Below the pieces are notes generated by a model. The model was not told the DNA's origin. It saw only the letters and a program-made list of their open reading frames with translations, and searched no databases. Shown here in pieces: positions 22,139 to 24,105 of a DNA stretch of 24,105 nt; position 1 is the first letter of the stretch, and each line of letters starts with the position of its first letter. The DNA comes from Streptomyces sp. NRRL F-5630 (GTDB lineage Bacteria > Actinomycetota > Actinomycetes > Streptomycetales > Streptomycetaceae): NCBI RefSeq assembly GCF_000719475.1, contig NZ_JOGO01000081.1, forward strand, positions 1-24,105. The letters are read 5' to 3'. The position numbers were made by a program, and so were the translations under genes.

Positions 22139-22172
22139 GGACGGCCGTCCTCCCGTCTCCGGGCGGACGGCC
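22139..22172. terminator. GC-rich hairpin downstream of the HTH/TPR regulator
   Basis: GGCCGTCC (22143-22150) pairs perfectly with GGACGGCC (22165-22172) around a 14-nt loop; the left arm is also part of a 12-bp palindrome. It lies 100 nt after the regulator's stop codon in the transcribed direction. There is no T-tract. Confidence 0.35.
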
Positions 22173-22246
22173 GCCACGCGCACGCTGGCGCGCGCATGCC
22201 GCCACGCGCACGCCGGTGCGCGCTGACGCCGGTGCGCGCTGACGCC
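22171..22246. repeat. Tandem repeat cluster (28-bp and 16-bp units)
   Basis: A 28-bp unit beginning CCGCCACGCGCACGC starts at 22171 and 22199 (23 of 28 positions equal). From 22210 a second, perfect 16-bp unit ACGCCGGTGCGCGCTG occurs twice (22210-22225, 22226-22241), followed by a partial third copy. The array ends 25 nt after the regulator's stop codon. Confidence 0.65.
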
Positions 22247-22271
22247 GCGGCCCGTCCAGGCCGCTGCCTCC

Positions 22272-23657
22272 TCAGGCCGCCGCGCGCAGATCGAGGCGCG
22301 CCCCGAACTCCCGCACCACCGACTCCTCCCGGTAGGGATCGAGCCGCTGCCGGAAGTCCTCCAGGTACTCGGCGCCGCGGTCGGAGCGGAGCGAGGCGAG
22401 GAGTTCGGCGGCGTGCAGCGCGGTGCGGCAGCCCTCCTCGATCTCGCGCTGCTGGACCTGCGCCGTCGCGAGCAGCACGTAACCGATCGCCCGGCGTCGT
22501 GTGCGGCTCTCCGGGTGGCCCGCGAGAGCACGCGACGCCGCGCGCACCGCCTGCTCCGGCTCGCCCAGATCGCGGTAGCAGTGGGCGAGTTCATCGGCGA
22601 GATACGCCTCGTCGAAGTGCGCGATCCACTCCGGGTCGCTGTCCCTGTCCCGGTCGCAGCGCGCGAGTTCGCTCTCGGCGCGGTCGATCGCCTCGTGCGC
22701 CGCGCGCCGGTCGCCGAGCAGGGCGTGCCCGCGCGCCTCGGCGGCGTGGAACATCGAGCGGGCGCGGGGCGTGGACTGCCCCCGCGTGCCCTCCTGCGCG
22801 GCCCGCGCGAGTTGCGCGATCTCGCGCGGATTGCCGAGCTGGGCGGCGAGGTGGCTCATCGACGCGGCGAGCACGTACCCGCCGTAGGCCCGGTCCCCCG
22901 CGGCCTGCGCGAGCCGCAGCGCCTGGATGTAGTAGCGCTGCGCGAGCCCCGCCTGCCCGGTGTCGACGGCCATGTAGCCGGCGAGTTCGGTCAGCCGCGA
23001 GACCGCGGCGAACAACTCGCGCCCCACCGGCTCCCGGTAGGAACCCGCGAGCAGCCCGGAGACGACGCTGTTGAGGTAGTGCACGACCACGGGCCGCACG
23101 TGCCCGCTGCCGTAACTGTGGTCGAGCCGGTCGAGCGCCGTCGTCATGGCCCGGACCGCCGCGACGTCCGAGGCCCCGACCCGCGGGCCGCCACTCCGCG
23201 CGACCTGGCTGTCGGGCATCGAGATGAGCCAGTCCCTGCTGGGCTCGACGAGCGCGGACGAGGCGACCGAGGAGCCGGTCAGGAAGTCCCTGCGCCCCAC
23301 GTCGCTGCGCCACAGCTCGCAGACCTGCTCGATCGCCCCCGGCACGGTCGGCGAGAACTGGAGGCCGACCCCGGAGGAGAGGTTCTTGCCGTTGGCCATG
23401 CCGATCTCGTCGATCGTCACCGTGCGCCCGAGCTTGCGCCCGAGGGCCTCGGCGATGACGGCGGGCGCGCGGCCCCTCGGCTGCTGGCCCCGCAGCCAAC
23501 GGGCCACGGACGTCTTGTCGTACCGCAGATCGAGTCCGTGCTCGGCCCCGCAGAGATTGACCCGGCGGGCGAGACCGGCGTTGGAGCAGCCGGCCTCCTG
23601 GATGAGCGCCTGGAGCCGTTCGTTCGGCTGGCGTGCGACTAGCGGCCTCGCGGCCAT
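22272..23657 (-). CDS. HTH/TPR transcriptional regulator of the streptomycete NsdA-like group
   Basis: The product has 461 residues. Residues about 10-75 form a helix-turn-helix domain (NERLQALIQEAGCSNAGLA, then YDKTSVARWLRGQQPRGRAP). A linker with SSGVGLQFSPTVPGAIEQVC and DVGRRDFLTGSSVASSALVEP leads into a long helical TPR-like region (about 170-440), including RYYIQALRLAQAAGDRAYGGY and AMFHAAEARGHALLGD-like repeats. The layout resembles NsdA, a negative regulator of differentiation, but the N-terminus differs from what I recall of NsdA, so it is probably a paralogue. DNA targets and ligand are unknown. ATG 23657 is preceded by TTGGGGG with 7 nt spacing. The upstream region carries a 16-bp palindrome and a hexamer array that could be its control site. 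Confidence 0.87.
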   Translation of the reverse strand: MAARPLVARQPNERLQALIQEAGCSNAGLARRVNLCGAEHGLDLRYDKTSVARWLRGQQPRGRAPAVIAEALGRKLGRTVTIDEIGMANGKNLSSGVGLQFSPTVPGAIEQVCELWRSDVGRRDFLTGSSVASSALVEPSRDWLISMPDSQVARSGGPRVGASDVAAVRAMTTALDRLDHSYGSGHVRPVVVHYLNSVVSGLLAGSYREPVGRELFAAVSRLTELAGYMAVDTGQAGLAQRYYIQALRLAQAAGDRAYGGYVLAASMSHLAAQLGNPREIAQLARAAQEGTRGQSTPRARSMFHAAEARGHALLGDRRAAHEAIDRAESELARCDRDRDSDPEWIAHFDEAYLADELAHCYRDLGEPEQAVRAASRALAGHPESRTRRRAIGYVLLATAQVQQREIEEGCRTALHAAELLASLRSDRGAEYLEDFRQRLDPYREESVVREFGARLDLRAAA

Positions 23658-23734
23658 GGTGTAACCCCCAATGAGTACGCCTGACCCGCCACCGGGCCGC
23701 GCCCGCGGGACGGCCCTCGGCCTCCTCCGTCACT

Positions 23735-23750
23735 CGCGAGCGCGCTCGCG
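23735..23750. promoter_or_regulatory. 16-bp perfect palindrome upstream of the HTH/TPR regulator
   Basis: CGCGAGCG-CGCTCGCG is fully symmetric without a spacer and lies 77 nt upstream of the regulator's ATG. This suggests an operator for a dimeric protein, possibly the regulator itself; a simple GC-rich coincidence is not excluded. Confidence 0.4.
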
Positions 23751-23766
23751 CTCGGTTCACGGGGTC

Positions 23767-23804
23767 GGTCGTGCGGTCGTGGTCGCGGTCGCGGTCCCGG
23801 TCAC
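23767..23804. repeat. Tandem GGTCNN hexamer array
   Basis: Five contiguous hexamers GGTCGT, GGTCGC, GGTCGC, GGTCCC, GGTCAC occupy 23775-23804, with a sixth GGTCGT at 23767-23772 after a 2-nt interruption. The array lies 110-147 nt upstream of the regulator's start codon. Confidence 0.6.
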
Positions 23805-24105
23805 GGAGCCGAAAGGCGTGGTCGTGGACTGGGTGCTGGACTGGCTTGCTGACCTGGGCCCGTCCCGGCGGGCGACCCGCTGGGGCGGGCGCCGGGCCGG
23901 TCCGGACCGTATGGCTGACCTGCTGAGCGGCGTGCGCTGCGCCACCTGGCTGATCACTGCCCTGCGGACAAAGCGAAGATGCGCCCCAAAGGGGACCTAT
24001 CCGGTATTACTTCTCCCCTCCCGGCGTGTCGCGAGGATCGCCGGATCGGATCGCGCGGATCGCACTGGGCGGGGGTGGACGGAGTGGGGTGGAGCAGGAC
24101 GGGGC

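Larger units (their letters stand above)
21688..22271. other. Intergenic region between HTH/TPR regulator and membrane-protein gene
   Basis: No gene is supported in these 584 bases; open frames on both strands are compositionally unconvincing. It contains three tandem TGACGAGC units (21960-21983), a 12-bp palindrome GGACGGCCGTCC (22139-22150) whose right half pairs with GGACGGCC at 22165-22172, and the repeat cluster at 22171-22246. It should hold the terminator of the regulator gene and the promoter of the membrane-protein gene; on the minus strand TAGCGT near 21735 is the only -10 candidate seen. Confidence 0.5.
23658..24105. other. Upstream region of the HTH/TPR regulator to the window edge
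   Basis: No gene is supported in 448 bases. It holds a 16-bp palindrome (23735-23750), a hexamer array (23767-23804) and four GGATCG motifs within 28 bp (24035-24062). The stretch 23960-24020 is less GC-rich; on the minus strand it contains TAATAC and GGATAGGT near 24000 as possible -10 elements for the regulator, giving a long leader. A gene beyond the right edge on the plus strand could also be controlled from here. Confidence 0.5.

Noticed and set aside
23757..23957. Minus-strand 66-codon frame with a Thr-rich C-terminus upstream of the HTH/TPR regulator
   Set aside because: The Thr-rich end is simply the translated hexamer array, and no ribosome site or family is evident.

Overview
The window reads as chromosomal DNA of a Streptomyces or very close actinomycete. 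Base composition is extremely GC-rich, coding frames have almost exclusively G/C third positions, GTG starts are common, and the gene content is typical of the genus. No tRNA, rRNA, CRISPR array, insertion sequence, integrase or phage gene is visible. Apart from the first gene, which is cut by the left edge, all genes look intact.

Left part (1-7849): this is the afsR/afsS/afsK global regulatory locus for secondary metabolism. It holds afsR (SARP winged helix + BTAD + NB-ARC + TPR, 5' end outside the window), a 79-residue AfsS-like repeat protein with five in-frame D-V-H-A-T repeats, a four-helix membrane protein, and on the other strand the Ser/Thr kinase AfsK with its C-terminal PQQ-type beta-propeller. 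Upstream of afsK lies a double VOC-domain protein that matches the expected place and size of the AfsK inhibitor KbpA. From what is known of S. coelicolor, AfsK phosphorylates AfsR, AfsR activates afsS, and KbpA restrains AfsK. A pair of 11-bp direct repeats in front of afsS resembles an AfsR/PhoP box, and a nested hairpin follows afsS.

Middle part (8123-13397): a TetR regulator, a pyridoxamine-phosphate-oxidase-like flavoprotein, a flavin monooxygenase-like oxidoreductase, an MFS transporter and a divergent GlxA-type AraC regulator. Four of these five genes have a -10-like hexamer 6-7 nt before the start codon and no Shine-Dalgarno sequence, which suggests leaderless mRNAs.

Signalling block (13328-16886): an RsbW-like ATP-binding anti-sigma protein and a STAS anti-anti-sigma protein on the minus strand, then a divergent ECF-like sigma factor coupled to a membrane-less ZAS anti-sigma protein fused to a mycothiol-dependent maleylpyruvate isomerase-type (DinB-like) domain. 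The intergenic DNA here carries several inverted repeats and a long hairpin.

Right part (16968-24105): purU, an SCO4402-family protein, a substrate-binding lipoprotein, a proline-rich single-pass membrane protein with repeated A-T-Q-[FY]-I motifs that fit the FHA-binding rule, and a large HTH/TPR regulator. The intergenic spaces contain a 29-bp tandem repeat, a 16-bp tandem repeat, a hexamer array and a 16-bp perfect palindrome. All functional names rest on sequence motifs and recalled family knowledge; no database search was possible.
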